Positions 1 through 9,532 are shown, numbered from the stretch's first letter. The stretch is 64,000 nt of DNA from Bog-473 sp963809715 (GCA_963809715.1 CAWEKO010000003.1:248001-312000); one strand, 5' to 3'. The notes: generated from the letters alone by a model not told the origin. Translations and numbers: made by a program.

Positions 1-58
1 GAAGGTCATGGCGGCGGTCAGAAGCTGCCCCAAGAACGCCATCTCCGTCGAGGACTGA
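1..58 (+). CDS. C-terminal tail of a truncated gene at the window edge
   Basis: An open frame enters from the left edge and ends in a TGA at 56-58, giving a tail that ends ISVED. It is followed at once by a strong hairpin and faces the convergent binding-protein gene. Too little is present to name a product. Confidence 0.4.
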   Translation, partial: KVMAAVRSCPKNAISVED

Positions 59-62
59 GCCT

Positions 63-94
63 GCCCGCCGGACCCGAACATCAGGCCGGCGGGC
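63..94. terminator. Hairpin between convergent genes
   Basis: A perfect 9-bp inverted repeat, GCCCGCCGG (63-71) with CCGGCGGGC (86-94), has a 14-nt loop. It lies between the stop at 58 and the stop of the leftward binding-protein gene at 104. There is no clear U-tract, so it is a likely bidirectional hairpin terminator rather than a textbook intrinsic one. Confidence 0.6.
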
Positions 95-103
95 GGACCT
101 CGG

Positions 104-1378
104 TCAGGACGAAGCGGTGCTCGTTCCCGGGATGTCCGTGCCGCAGGACGGCGTGGTCGAGGCCGGGACGAATCCGTTCTTCTCGGCGATCATGTACCAG
201 CCGCACGACTTCGGCAGGTCCTTGCCGAAGTTATTCGTGTAGTTGATCGTCTGTGGCAGCAGGCCGTTGCCGTTGTAGCTCTTGAGGTGACGCAGGTCGC
301 TGATGACGGCGGCGCGGGTCGGGTTCTTCCCGGCCAGCGTCAGGCCCTTGATCATCAGGTCTGCGCCGAGCCACGACTCGTACTGGCTGAAGGTCGGGAA
401 GTCGCTCGACTTGAAGTGCGCGTACTTCTCGAGCGCCGCCTGCATGTTCTTCGTCCCGGCATTGGGAATCTGGAAGGGACGGAACGTGGTGTCGAAGTAC
501 CCACCTTGAACCGAGGACCAGGACGGCGAACCGATCACGGCGGGGTCGTAGCCGGTCGGGAAGACCATGACTTTGGGCTTCACCCCGTTCTGCTTGAGCG
601 CTGCGGCGAGCGCATCGTTGGAGTTGTCGTCGAGGCCGGCATAGAAGGCGTTGCAGCCCTTCTGCTTGGCGACGAGGGCAGGTGTGCCCATCTGGACGGA
701 GCCGAAGGGGATCGACGTGTCGAGCACCCCCTGCTTCCCTCCCGCGTGCACGAAGGAATCGACCGTGCCGATGGCTGACCGCGACGACGACGGGGAGATG
801 CCGTAGCCGTACGAGCAGACCACGGTGCCCCCGTGGGCTTTCAAGAAGCTGCCGATGGCGGTGTTGACCGGGTACTTCGGGTCAAGGCTGCCGACATCGG
901 AGGCGAACATGTTGGTGAAGGGCTTGGTGCCCCACTCGGGGCCGTCGAAGAACCCCCCGGTGACCGGCACGCCCTGCTGGTTCGGGTACTTGTCGCCCAG
1001 GAAGAACAGCGGGCTGGTCGAGACGATGCCGAAGGCACCCTTGGACAGCGCAGACTGGATCGCCGTGACGATCTCCGTCGGGCTGGTCTGGTCATCGAGG
1101 ACGAGACCGACGAGCTTGTGGCCGTTCACGCCGCCGGCGGCGTTCTGCTGAGCGATTCGCGCGTTGAACCCGGCCGGGGCATTGCTGAACTCGGACGAGC
1201 CCGGTCCGGTGAGCGAGGTGATCATGGCGATGGTGATGGGTGCTTCCGAACTGGCGGCCCCCGCCGGCGTGGTCGTCGCAGTGGTCGCCGCCAGGGTCAG
1301 GAGCCCCGATGCTGCGGTGGCCATCGCAAGTCCTGCCAAGCCCAGGCGGCCCAAAGGCCTGCTCGAGCGGTTACGCAT
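104..1378 (-). CDS. ABC transporter substrate-binding protein (branched-chain amino acid/LivJ-like fold)
   Basis: A 424-residue secreted or lipid-anchored binding protein of the periplasmic-binding type 1 fold (Peripla_BP_6 class). The N-terminus is an Arg-rich stretch followed by a long Ala/Leu/Thr signal segment ending near GAASSEAP. The mature part starts ITIAMITSLTGPGSS and continues with GVNGHKL and a DDQTSPTEIV region, the usual order for Leu/Ile/Val-type or small-aromatic binding proteins. The ATG at 1378 has a GGGGAGG ribosome site six bases upstream. No permease or ATPase gene is next to it, so its transporter partner lies outside the window or elsewhere. The ligand cannot be read from sequence. 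Confidence 0.85.
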   Translation of the reverse strand: MRNRSSRPLGRLGLAGLAMATAASGLLTLAATTATTTPAGAASSEAPITIAMITSLTGPGSSEFSNAPAGFNARIAQQNAAGGVNGHKLVGLVLDDQTSPTEIVTAIQSALSKGAFGIVSTSPLFFLGDKYPNQQGVPVTGGFFDGPEWGTKPFTNMFASDVGSLDPKYPVNTAIGSFLKAHGGTVVCSYGYGISPSSSRSAIGTVDSFVHAGGKQGVLDTSIPFGSVQMGTPALVAKQKGCNAFYAGLDDNSNDALAAALKQNGVKPKVMVFPTGYDPAVIGSPSWSSVQGGYFDTTFRPFQIPNAGTKNMQAALEKYAHFKSSDFPTFSQYESWLGADLMIKGLTLAGKNPTRAAVISDLRHLKSYNGNGLLPQTINYTNNFGKDLPKSCGWYMIAEKNGFVPASTTPSCGTDIPGTSTASS

Positions 1379-1480
1379 GGTGTTGTCCTCCCCAAAAAGT
1401 CACCAGGCGTTCGCCGGTGTGTGCACAAAGAAATACACGCCCGTGGCGTCGAATGCAGGTCAGCCGGCTTCGAGGGCGGC

Positions 1481-2200
1481 TTAAGACGCTGCGACCTGCA
1501 GCAATGCATCCGCCGTGCGCGCCGGTTCGGTGATCATGAGGTCGTGGCCCGTGTCAATTTCCCACAGCCGTCCCTCCGCCCGGGCCTGGTCCATGAGGGA
1601 CTTGTCCCTGGTGGCCACAGTGGAAGTGCACACAATGTGGTACTGCGGGATCGCCCACAGTGCATCCTCGTTTTGCAGTGCGAGAGGCTGTTCGAAGCAC
1701 TTCCAGGGATGGCCGGTCAGGCGCTCGGCCATCCAGGCCAGGTCGTCCGGATCCGTGACGCCGTAGAGGAGACCAGCATCGGGAGCGGGGAGCAGGACGA
1801 GCTCGATGCCGTCGACGACCTGACCCATCGGCCGGACGGCGTTGATCACCGGACCGGCGACATCGACGAGGGACTGGCCGTTCCGTGGGGTGGCGGCGTC
1901 GAGGTACACCAGCTTCCCGACCCGGTCGGCGGCCATGTCGGCCGCGCCGGTGATCACCATGCCGCCGTAGCTGTGGCCGACGAGGATCACGTCGCGCAGG
2001 TCCTCGTAGTGCAGGACCGCGGCGACGTCCTCTGCGTGCAGGGCCAGGTCGATCGCATCGGTCAGGAGGCCGGAGCGCTCACCCAGGCCCGACAGCGTCG
2101 GCGTGTACACCAGGTGTCCCTCGGCGCGAAGGAGACGGGCCACCCGCTGGTAGCACCAGCCCCCGTGTCCGCCCCCATGGACCAGCACATAGGTCGCCAC
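1481..2200 (-). CDS. Alpha/beta hydrolase (salicylate-esterase/EstC-like)
   Basis: A 239-residue single-domain alpha/beta hydrolase. I chose the GTG at 2200 because AAGGAGGT (2209-2216) sits eight bases upstream and the next residues are ATYVLVHGGGHGG, the usual first strand and oxyanion loop; the longer frame upstream has no coding character. The nucleophile elbow is GHSYGG and the C-terminal TGHDLM supplies the catalytic His. The family includes plant methyl-salicylate esterases and bacterial ester or lactone hydrolases, so the substrate is open. The gene is divergent from the GH3 glycosidase and may share its promoter region (2201-2378), in which I saw no convincing operator. Confidence 0.85.
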   Translation of the reverse strand: MATYVLVHGGGHGGWCYQRVARLLRAEGHLVYTPTLSGLGERSGLLTDAIDLALHAEDVAAVLHYEDLRDVILVGHSYGGMVITGAADMAADRVGKLVYLDAATPRNGQSLVDVAGPVINAVRPMGQVVDGIELVLLPAPDAGLLYGVTDPDDLAWMAERLTGHPWKCFEQPLALQNEDALWAIPQYHIVCTSTVATRDKSLMDQARAEGRLWEIDTGHDLMITEPARTADALLQVAAS

Positions 2201-2378
2201 TGCGTCAGACCTCCTTGTCGGGTGCTCCCTGGTGGAAGAGCGGAATCGCCGGTCACGGTAGCCGCGATGGTCGATCTCCCCCCTGGTGCAGCGAACGGCT
2301 CTGGTAGGAACGGCGCCAGGATTTTCAACGCGAGGCAACAGCCCGGGACCACCAAGGACGCGGGAGACGGGAGGACGT

Positions 2379-4898
2379 GTGGCTGACATCGAGGCGCTGC
2401 TCGCGGCGCTCACCCTCGAGGAGAAGGCAACCCTGACCGCGGGCGGGGACATGATGGCGACGGCGGGGATCGAACGGCTGGGCATTCCTGTCGTCTCCGT
2501 GACCGACGGTCCCAACGGGGCGAGAGGGCCCAGTTACCCCGGTATCGGCGGCGACCCGTCCACCTGCGTCCCGTGCGGCTCGGCGTTGGGGGCCACCTGG
2601 AACCCACAACTCGTCGAGCAACTCGGTGCGCTCGTCGGGCGCGAGGCGCTCGACCGCGGCTGCCGGGGTCTGCTGGCCCCGACGGTCAACCTGCACCGGT
2701 CCCCGCTGGCCGGGCGGAACTTCGAGTGCTATTCCGAGGATCCTCTCCTGAGCGGTCGGCTGGCCGCTGCCTATGTACGGGGCGTGCAGTCGACGGGCGC
2801 CTTTGCCACGGTGAAACACTTCGTGGCCAACGAGGCGGAGTACGAACGCAATGCCATGAGTTCTGTCGTCGACGAGCGGTCTCTACGCGAGCTGTATCTG
2901 GTTCCCTTCGAGCTTGCGGTCCGGGAGGGCGGTGCCCAAGCCATCATGACCGCGTACAACCGTCTCAACGGCAGGTGGCTGACCGAGCAGCCGCGCTTCC
3001 TGATCGATCTGCTGCGCGACGAATGGGGCTTCGAGGGGCTCGTCATGACCGACTGGTTCGCCGTGGCGGACAGCAAGACCTCCCTCGGTGCCGGACTCGA
3101 CCTCGAGATGCCTGGACCGGGAAGGGCCTTGGGCAACGGCATCGCGGCCCTGGTCGAGGAGGGCAGCGTGTCCGAGGCCGACCTCGACGCGGCGGTGCGC
3201 AGGCTTCTCGCTGGCCTGGACCGGGCCGGAGCGCTCGACGGCACGGCTGAGATCCCTGGACCGAAGGAACCTGGTCCCGAGGACCAGGCGCTGGTCCGGC
3301 GCGCCGCCTCCGAGTCCGTCGTCCTCTTGCGAAACGACGGTCTGTTGCCGCTCGAGACGGGATCGCTCACTCGCGTCGCCGTCCTGGGCGACCACGCGGC
3401 GACGCCTCGAATCCAAGGCGGCGGGTCCGCCCACGTCGTCGAGCGTCGGATCACCTCACCCCTGGAAGCCTTGACGTCGGCTTTGGGCCGTGACGTCGAG
3501 GTGGTCTTCGAGCGGGGCTGCGAGGTGGACCAGTCGGCGACGCCGGTCGGGCGGTCCGTCCTGTCCGCACCCGACGGATTTGAGGTCGACGTGTTCGACG
3601 GGCTCGAGTTCTCGGGCGACGTGGTGCGACGGACACGGCTGGACGAGCTGCGGTTGTTCGTCTTCAGCGCGGCCGTCCAGGACTATCCCGACGGCGAGTG
3701 GTCGCTGCGTGCGCGCGGCCGTGTCGTGCCTTCCGAGAGTGGGAGGTTCCAGTTGGCGCTGGCGCAGGTTGGTCGAGCGCGGGTGTTGGTCGATGGTGTG
3801 GTCGTGCTCGACGGGTTCGAGGACCCACCTCCACCGGGCGGCCACGATTTCTTCGGGTTCGCCAGCCAAGAGTTGGTGGCCGAGGTCGAGCTCGTCTCGG
3901 GGCGGCCGGTCGAGCTCGTGCTCGAGTACGCGAGGGTGGATTCAGCACTGGCCGGCATGAGGGTGGGATTCCGGACCATCGACACCGAAGTCTTGCTCGA
4001 CCGGGCCGAGGCCGCAGCCAAGGAGGCCGATGTCGCTTTCGTCTTCGTCGGCACGACGCACGAGTGGGAGACCGAAGGGCGGGACCGCACGACCTTGGCC
4101 CTTCCGGGCCGCCAGGACGATCTCGTGCGACGCGCGGCCGGCGTCAACCCGCGCACGGTGGTCGTCATCAACGCCGGCGCGCCGGTTGACCTGGCCTGGG
4201 AACACGACGTGGCCGCCGTACTGCAGTGCTGGTTCGGCGGCGAAGGGATGGCGGCCGGCGTGGCCGATGTCCTCACCGGACTCTCCGACCCCGGGGGGCG
4301 CCTGCCCACGACCGTACCCGTTCGGCTCGAGCACAGTCCGTCTCACGACAACTTCCCCGGCGAGAACGGGGAGCTGCGCTACGGCGAGGGGCTGTTCATG
4401 GGCTACCGGGGCTTCGAACACCGGTGTATCGAACCGCGCTACCCCTTCGGACACGGCCTGAGCTACACCACATTCCAATTCGGCGAGCCGAGCCTTTCGT
4501 CCGACACGTTTCGTGCCGGCACCCGTTTGCGGGTCACGGTCGACGTACGCAACAGCGGCGATCGGACGGGGAGCGAGGTCGTCCAGTGCTACGTCGCCCC
4601 GGAATCGCCTCGGTTGGCGCGTCCGATCAAGGAGCTCAAGGCCTTCGCCAAGGTCCACCTCGAACCCGGCCAGTCCACCCAAGTCGCTCTCGAGCTCGAC
4701 GATCGCTCCTTCGCATACTGGGATCCGGGTCAAGCGGATTGGGACGAAGTGGCCAGCCGGTTCACCGCCATCTCACCCCAGGTGGCGGCGCACGATCGAC
4801 GGTCCGCGGGTTGGCAGATCGACCCGGGCTTTTACCGCGTGCTGATCGGACGATCGTCGGCTGACATCGTGGCCGAGTGCCGCATCGAGGTCGCGTAA
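2379..4898 (+). CDS. Glycoside hydrolase family 3 beta-glycosidase with PA14 insert
   Basis: A cytoplasmic GH3 enzyme of 839 residues, without a signal peptide. The GTG at 2379 is preferred over the frame opening at 2286: GGGAGG lies just upstream and the protein then starts VADIEALLAALTLEEK, as in GH3 enzymes. The (beta/alpha)8 domain has VTDGPNGARG, KHFVANEAEYERN (KH at 146-147) and the nucleophile Asp225 in VMTDW. A PA14-like beta domain is inserted at about residues 400-550. The acid/base Glu is probably the Glu of TEGRDR. The C-terminus is a fibronectin-III-like domain. Such enzymes cleave beta-glucosides, beta-xylosides or plant glycosides; the xylan and uronate genes nearby fit oligosaccharide use. 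Confidence 0.92.
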   Translation: MADIEALLAALTLEEKATLTAGGDMMATAGIERLGIPVVSVTDGPNGARGPSYPGIGGDPSTCVPCGSALGATWNPQLVEQLGALVGREALDRGCRGLLAPTVNLHRSPLAGRNFECYSEDPLLSGRLAAAYVRGVQSTGAFATVKHFVANEAEYERNAMSSVVDERSLRELYLVPFELAVREGGAQAIMTAYNRLNGRWLTEQPRFLIDLLRDEWGFEGLVMTDWFAVADSKTSLGAGLDLEMPGPGRALGNGIAALVEEGSVSEADLDAAVRRLLAGLDRAGALDGTAEIPGPKEPGPEDQALVRRAASESVVLLRNDGLLPLETGSLTRVAVLGDHAATPRIQGGGSAHVVERRITSPLEALTSALGRDVEVVFERGCEVDQSATPVGRSVLSAPDGFEVDVFDGLEFSGDVVRRTRLDELRLFVFSAAVQDYPDGEWSLRARGRVVPSESGRFQLALAQVGRARVLVDGVVVLDGFEDPPPPGGHDFFGFASQELVAEVELVSGRPVELVLEYARVDSALAGMRVGFRTIDTEVLLDRAEAAAKEADVAFVFVGTTHEWETEGRDRTTLALPGRQDDLVRRAAGVNPRTVVVINAGAPVDLAWEHDVAAVLQCWFGGEGMAAGVADVLTGLSDPGGRLPTTVPVRLEHSPSHDNFPGENGELRYGEGLFMGYRGFEHRCIEPRYPFGHGLSYTTFQFGEPSLSSDTFRAGTRLRVTVDVRNSGDRTGSEVVQCYVAPESPRLARPIKELKAFAKVHLEPGQSTQVALELDDRSFAYWDPGQADWDEVASRFTAISPQVAAHDRRSAGWQIDPGFYRVLIGRSSADIVAECRIEVA

Positions 4899-4935
4899 AC
4901 CTGTCTCGCAAGCACAGGCCCGAGTCAGCGGCCCC

Positions 4936-4949
4936 TGATAGCGCTCATA
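4936..4949. promoter_or_regulatory. Weak LacI-type half-palindrome
   Basis: TGATAGCGCTCATA carries one perfect TGATAGCG half-site like the operators before galT and xylA, but the second half is degenerate. It lies 37 bases after the GH3 stop and far from any start, so its function is doubtful. Confidence 0.25.
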
Positions 4950-5033
4950 CCTCGACCGCCGTCGCGGAGTCTGGGCGCAGAAGTCGGCCAGCCATCTGTT
5001 GTACGTCAGTCGGGCTTGTCGATCGATTGCAGA

Positions 5034-5297
5034 TCAAAGAAAGAGAGCCGACGTCGTCGGAGGGCGGCTCCGAAAGGGCGATCCGTTAGGGAATAGAACC
5101 TCCCCGACGACTCCCTGGCTCTCCATGTCCTTCATTCGAAGTTCGGAGTCCCACTGTGACGAGGCGTCCACCGCTTCGTCCGTCCTTCCGTACCCACTCG
5201 TCGTAGAGGCCGAGAGACTCCCGTTCGACGAATCCCGGTGGTCAGCCCGGGAGGCATGCAAATGGCCGTCAACCGAAATGATCACGGTCTGAGTCAC
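5034..5297 (-). pseudogene. Remnant of an amidohydrolase N-terminus
   Basis: An 87-codon frame starting at the GTG at 5297 begins TVIISVDGHLHASRADHRD and later has QWDSELRMKDMESQGVVGE followed by VLFPNGSPF. That is the N-terminal metal-site strand (DGH) and first helix region of actinobacterial amidohydrolase_2 proteins, about 400 residues long when intact. The middle is shortened and scrambled and the frame stops at 5034 with nothing recognisable after it. I read it as a decayed copy of the amidohydrolase family that has three intact members in this window. The identification rests on family memory of these motifs. Confidence 0.6.
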
Positions 5298-5347
5298 CGC
5301 GCCCCCCGTTCATCGTCCGCGCAGCGATTCAGACCTCGTCATACCGC

Positions 5348-5361
5348 TGATAGGGCTGACA
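5348..5361. promoter_or_regulatory. LacI-type operator 1 upstream of galT
   Basis: TGATAGGGCTGACA fits the pattern TGNTAN(CG)NTANCA, with one mismatch in the core and one in the right half. It lies 46 bases before operator 2 and 130 bases before galT. Two spaced copies are what a looping LacI-family repressor would use. Confidence 0.5.
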
Positions 5362-5393
5362 GAAATGACGACCTAAGCTGCGGTTAGCGGCGC

Positions 5394-5407
5394 TGATAGC
5401 GTTAACA
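5394..5407. promoter_or_regulatory. LacI-type operator 2 upstream of galT
   Basis: TGATAGCGTTAACA is an imperfect palindrome about a central CG, the classic shape of LacI/GalR-family sites. It differs by only two bases from the site before xylA (13667-13680), which suggests a shared repressor, probably the LacI protein encoded at 8500-9525. Confidence 0.65.
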
Positions 5408-5478
5408 TCACCACGGGAGACGAAAGAGGGATGAGTGGCACGAGATAACGCCAGAAAGATGCGAGCCAGTTCAGGTTC

Positions 5479-6492
5479 GTGTCGGCGCGTCCTGACCGGA
5501 CGCGCCGCATGACCTGGGAACTCCGATGGCATCCGTTTCGTGGCGAATGGGTTCTCTTCACTTCGCACCGAGACACTCGACCGTGGATCGGCGAGTCCGT
5601 GGGACCAGAGGAGACTCCGATACCTGAAGAAAATGCCCTCGCTCCCGGCGGACGACGGATCGCGACGGTCAATCCCGACTATCGGGGGGTCTATGTGTTC
5701 ACGAACGATCTGCCCGTGTTCTCGCCGGACGCACCCGAACCCGCGTGCAATGACGATCTGTACCGGACCAAACGAGCGAGTGGAACGGCTGAAGTGGTGT
5801 GTTATCACCACGACCCGCATCGGTCGATCGCCGACCTCACCGATGACGAGATAACCGCTGTTGTTCTGTGCTGGCGCGAACGGACCCGAGAGTTGCAACG
5901 AACTGAAGGCGTCGCTCACGTGCTGATCTTCGAGAATCGGGGCGACATGGTGGGGACCTCGAACCCCCACCCGCATTGCCAGATCTACGCGGGTTCACTC
6001 GTCTACGCAACCATGGCGCGTGAGGCGGTCTTGGCCGACGAGCATCGCCGCCGGACGGGCCGTTCCCTGCTCGAGGATGTGATCGAGCGGGAATCGGACG
6101 GCCCACGGCTGGTCAGCGAGGGCGAGCATTTCTTCGCCTGCGTGCCATGGTTCGCCCAATACGCCTACGAGGTCCTGGTGCTGCCCCGCCGTCCTACGAC
6201 GTCGCTCATGGACCTGGACGACAGCCAATGTCGCTCGCTCGGCCTGGTCCTGCGCGACGTCGTGCGCCGTTATGACGCCTTGTGGGGCTTTCGCATGCCG
6301 TATGTGCTCGCCGTCCATCAGGCCCCGGTGGGGGACTATCCCGAGTATCCCTTTCACCTCGAGCTGCATCCGCCGTTGCGCGGTCCAGGACTGCGGAAAC
6401 ATCTCGCCGGTCCAGAGGTCGGTGGAGGGTCAATGACCAATGAATCCGATCCCGATGTCAAGGCTGCGGAGCTCCGTGCCGCTCTCGTCTGA
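5479..6492 (+). CDS. galT: Galactose-1-phosphate uridylyltransferase family protein
   Basis: A 337-residue HIT-superfamily nucleotidyltransferase that moves UMP between UDP-sugar and sugar-1-phosphate. It opens with ELRWHPFRGEWVLFTSHRD and carries the active-site motif NPHPHCQIYA near residue 160; the middle His becomes the uridylylated residue. The Cys between HPH and Q is Gly in most GalT proteins. The start is uncertain: GTG 5479 and ATG 5509 both lack a good ribosome site. It is the first gene of an operon with an IMPase-like gene and a GHMP sugar kinase, which it overlaps at its 3' end. Because that kinase looks arabinokinase-like, the sugar may not be galactose. No galE is present. Confidence 0.88.
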   Translation: MSARPDRTRRMTWELRWHPFRGEWVLFTSHRDTRPWIGESVGPEETPIPEENALAPGGRRIATVNPDYRGVYVFTNDLPVFSPDAPEPACNDDLYRTKRASGTAEVVCYHHDPHRSIADLTDDEITAVVLCWRERTRELQRTEGVAHVLIFENRGDMVGTSNPHPHCQIYAGSLVYATMAREAVLADEHRRRTGRSLLEDVIERESDGPRLVSEGEHFFACVPWFAQYAYEVLVLPRRPTTSLMDLDDSQCRSLGLVLRDVVRRYDALWGFRMPYVLAVHQAPVGDYPEYPFHLELHPPLRGPGLRKHLAGPEVGGGSMTNESDPDVKAAELRAALV

Positions 6493-7400
6493 CACGCTGC
6501 GCGGCCGCCTCTGCGCGCTGGGAGCGCACCTACAAGACCTGGTCGCCAACGCTCGCGGCGTGGACATGGCCGCCGTCACCGGGTCGACCGCGGCTGATGT
6601 GATCTACGGCATCGACCGCGTGGCCGACGATGCGCTCCTCGGCTGGTTCGAGAAGCATTGGCGGGAGCGTCCGGGTGGTTAGCGAAGGCCTTGACGAACC
6701 GGTCGACATCGGGAACGACCCTGAGTGGACTGTCATCGTCGACACCATCGACGGGACGCGTGGCCTGATGTACGACAAACGGTCTGCCTGGTGTCTTGCT
6801 GCGGTGGGGCCGTGTGGAGGTTCGTTGGTCGATCTCATCGCGGCGGCCATGACCGAACTGCCCACGAGCAAGATGGGAATGGTCGACCAGTTGAGTGGCC
6901 ACCGCGGTGGTGGGCTCTACGGCGAGCGATTGTCACTCCACGATGGATCGACGATGCCTTTGCTGGTGCGCCCGTCTTCGGCCACCGACCTCGAGCACAG
7001 CTTCAGCGGCGTGGCCAAGTTCTTCCTGCCCGGGAAGGCGGAACTCGCTGCTCTGGAGGCGGAGCTGTTTCGGCGCCTTGGATGCCAGCATGTCTTCGAC
7101 GACGAGTATCTCTCGTCGGGTGGGCAACTCCACGAGCTGATGAGCGGGCACGACCGGTTCGTCGCCGACCTGCGGCCGCTGATCCCGGGTGTTCCTTTCT
7201 TCTGTCACCCATACGACATCTGCACCTCCTTGTTGCTGGAGGAGGCCGGGGGTGTGGTCACCGACCCCTGGGGACAGCCCCTCGACTCCCCGCTGGATAC
7301 CGTCAGCCCAGTGGCCTGGGTCGGGTATGCCAACGAAGCCTTAGCCCAATGGATCGGACCGATCCTCAGGGAGCTGGTGGATGAGCTCGGGACGAGGTAG
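6440..7400 (+). CDS. Inositol monophosphatase-like sugar phosphatase (apparent +1 frameshift)
   Basis: The reading frame breaks near 6661-6680: the first part ends in FEKHWRERPGG and stop, while the frame one base later continues VRVVSEGLDEP, the order expected of the family. The second part has the metal-site signature VDTIDGTRGL and the C-terminal PYDICTSLLLEEAGGVV, both typical of FBPase/IMPase phosphatases (about 260-300 residues). The ATG at 6440 has GGAGGG ten bases upstream; GTG 6476 is an alternative. It overlaps galT by 53 bases and the next kinase by 20, so translation is probably coupled. Placement between a uridylyltransferase and a kinase suggests it acts on a sugar phosphate, not inositol phosphate. 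I treat the break as an assembly insertion. Confidence 0.75.
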
Positions 7401-8488
7401 AGCTCCGGGCCGTCTCGATCTCATGGGTGGAGTGGCGGATTACTCGGGCGCACTCGTCCTGGAGATCCCGACCCATCAGGGCACCGAGGTGGTGGCTGAG
7501 CCTGACGATGCGCTGGTCGTGGGTCCAGCGGTGGTCTCGGTCGACGAGCTCGAGCACCTTTCCCGCCGCGCCCTATCCCGTCGTCCGCGAGGCCTGGGCG
7601 GAGCACCCGCAGTGGACTCTCTACGTGCTTGGGGTGGCACTGGTTCTTGTCCGTCACGCGGTCATCGGACCGCCTCGAGCCCGGCTCGTGGTTGCTTCCG
7701 ATCTGCCGGCGTCCGTCGGCGTGGCCTCGAGCGCGGCCCTCGAGGTGGCCACGGCGCGCGCCCTGGGCGCCGACATAGAACCTCTGCGTTTGGCCACCCT
7801 CTGCCAGGAGGCGGAGAACTACATCGTCGGTGCCCCGTGCGGCATCATGGACCAGGTCGCCGTGGTGGCGGGCCGCGCGGGCGCGGTGCTGCCCGTCTTG
7901 TGTCGCCCGGCGGAGGTCTGGAAACACGTTCCACTCCCTGACGGCCTCGACGTGGTCGGCTGGCCCACCGGAGCGGAACACGATGTCGGCGGTCTGCCCT
8001 ACCGACGTGCCCGCGCCGCGGCGTTCATAGGCAAACGCATGGTCGAATCGCGCGCCGGTCCCTCTTGGGCCTGGACGAGCGAACTTCCCGCGGCAGCCAC
8101 CGTCGACCTACCAGAGGAGATGGACGGTGCGACCTTCTTGGAGCGCTGGCGTCGTACCGACGATCCCCTCACTATCGTCGAGCAGGACGAGATCTATCCG
8201 GTCCGCGCGGCCACCACCTTCGGAGTCGAAGAACACCTCCGGAGTATGAAGGTGCTGTCGCACCTCAAGGCGGGCGAGTCTGTGCCTCTTGGCCCGCTGA
8301 TGGCGGAGAGCGATGCCGCCTACCGGGCGATGGGCCTTGGGCACCCGGCAGCCGCCGGCGCTGTCGAGGAAACGCTTGCCCGTCCCGGTGTCTATGGCGC
8401 TCGATCGAGCGGTGGGGGATGTGGTGGCACGGTAGTGGTTGCCTGTGCTGTCGGCTCCCTCGATGATGTCGAGGGTCTGATCCACTAG
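7381..8488 (+). CDS. GHMP sugar kinase, galactokinase/L-arabinokinase type (apparent +1 frameshift)
   Basis: The first part reads APGRLDLMGGVADYSGALVL in one frame. After about 7555-7572 the match continues one base later with YPVVREAWAEHPQW and on to the stop at 8488. The ATP loop is PASVGVASSAALEVA and a GAPCGIMDQ motif follows. True galactokinases have GEHTDYNGG at the sugar site; the GGVADYSG form here is what I know from plant L-arabinokinase (ARA1). The product is thus a sugar-1-phosphate, which galT next door could convert to UDP-sugar. Regulation is likely through the two operators before galT. The break looks like a one-base insertion in the sequence. Confidence 0.75.
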
Positions 8489-8499
8489 GTATTCGAGTG

Positions 8500-9525
8500 T
8501 CACCGGGGTGTCCGGCGGCGGCGGTTCGAAGTTGGGGGTACCGCTGTGCTGTTCCGCACGATCAGGTGGGCCGGAACGACGACATGTTCACTGCCCTCGT
8601 TGCCGTCCATGACGTCGCGCAGCAAGGCAACGCAGCGCTGGCCCACCTCGCCGAAGTCCTGCCGGATTGTCGTCAGCGCGGGAGCGAAATAGGCGGACTC
8701 CGGCGTGTCGTCGAAGCCGACGACACTCACGTCCTCGGGCACGCGGCGGCCCGCGTCGAGGAGGCCTCGGATCACACCGAGCGCCGTTTGGTCGTTTCCC
8801 GCGAAGACGGCAGTCACCTCTGCCTCACGGGCAAGGCGGGCCCCGGCCGCGAATCCTTTCTTCGCGCTCCAGTCGCCGACCAGTGGGTTCAGCCGCGGCA
8901 CCCCGGCCGCCCGCAATGTCTCGGACCAACCCCGCACGCGGGCCGCCGCGTCGATCCAGTTCTGTGGACCGCGCACATGGTGCACTGTGCGGTGACCGAG
9001 GTCGAGCAGGTGCTGAGTCGCCAGGCGAGCCCCTTCTTCCTGGTCGATAGTGACAGTGGGGGAGCCAGCGATCGGATCACCGCCGACGACAACCACGGGG
9101 AGGTCGCTCTGAATCGAGGTGGTGGCTTCCACTACCTCACGAACGGGCGCCACAACGATGACCCCGTCGACATGGGACGCTCGGAGCCGGTCGAGGGTGG
9201 TCGGCATGTCCTCGCCAGAGGGATCCATGGTCACGAAGCTGAGCGTTTGCCCTGACGACCTTGCTGCGGCCTCGATCCCGAACAGCGTGTGCGACGGACC
9301 GAACTGCTGGGACTCGACGGCAATGACCCCGATGGCCCCGGATCGACCCCCCGCCAGTACCCGGGCGGCAGTGTTGGCCTGGTACCCCAGCGTGGCTATT
9401 GCTCGTTCGACCCGCCGCCGGGTCCCCTCCGCCACCCCAGGAAAATCGTTGAGCACGCGCGACACCGTCATCACCGAGACCCCGGCCTTGCGGGCGACAT
9501 CGGCCATGACCGCTCGCTGCGTCAC
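8500..9525 (-). CDS. LacI-family transcriptional repressor
   Basis: A 341-residue regulator. The N-terminal helix-turn-helix and hinge read MADVARKAGVSVMTVSRVLN then LGYQANTAARVLAGGRSGAIGVI, followed by a type-1 periplasmic-binding-like sugar domain. The GTG at 9525 follows the GH43 stop by seven bases with a GAGGTGG ribosome site; ATG 9507 would cost six residues only. It is the last gene of the leftward xylose operon and converges on the GHMP kinase with 11 bases between stops, so it lies beside both sugar operons. The operators before xylA and galT share TGRTAGCGTTAWCA, making it the likely repressor of both; the inducer is unknown. Confidence 0.9.
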   Translation of the reverse strand: MTQRAVMADVARKAGVSVMTVSRVLNDFPGVAEGTRRRVERAIATLGYQANTAARVLAGGRSGAIGVIAVESQQFGPSHTLFGIEAAARSSGQTLSFVTMDPSGEDMPTTLDRLRASHVDGVIVVAPVREVVEATTSIQSDLPVVVVGGDPIAGSPTVTIDQEEGARLATQHLLDLGHRTVHHVRGPQNWIDAAARVRGWSETLRAAGVPRLNPLVGDWSAKKGFAAGARLAREAEVTAVFAGNDQTALGVIRGLLDAGRRVPEDVSVVGFDDTPESAYFAPALTTIRQDFGEVGQRCVALLRDVMDGNEGSEHVVVPAHLIVRNSTAVPPTSNRRRRTPR

Positions 9526-9532
9526 GGCCACC

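Noticed and set aside
833..2386. Long rightward frame of about 517 codons opposite the binding protein and hydrolase
   Set aside because: Antisense to two genes with clear motifs, Arg/Gly/Val-rich with no domain text; such frames are common at high GC.
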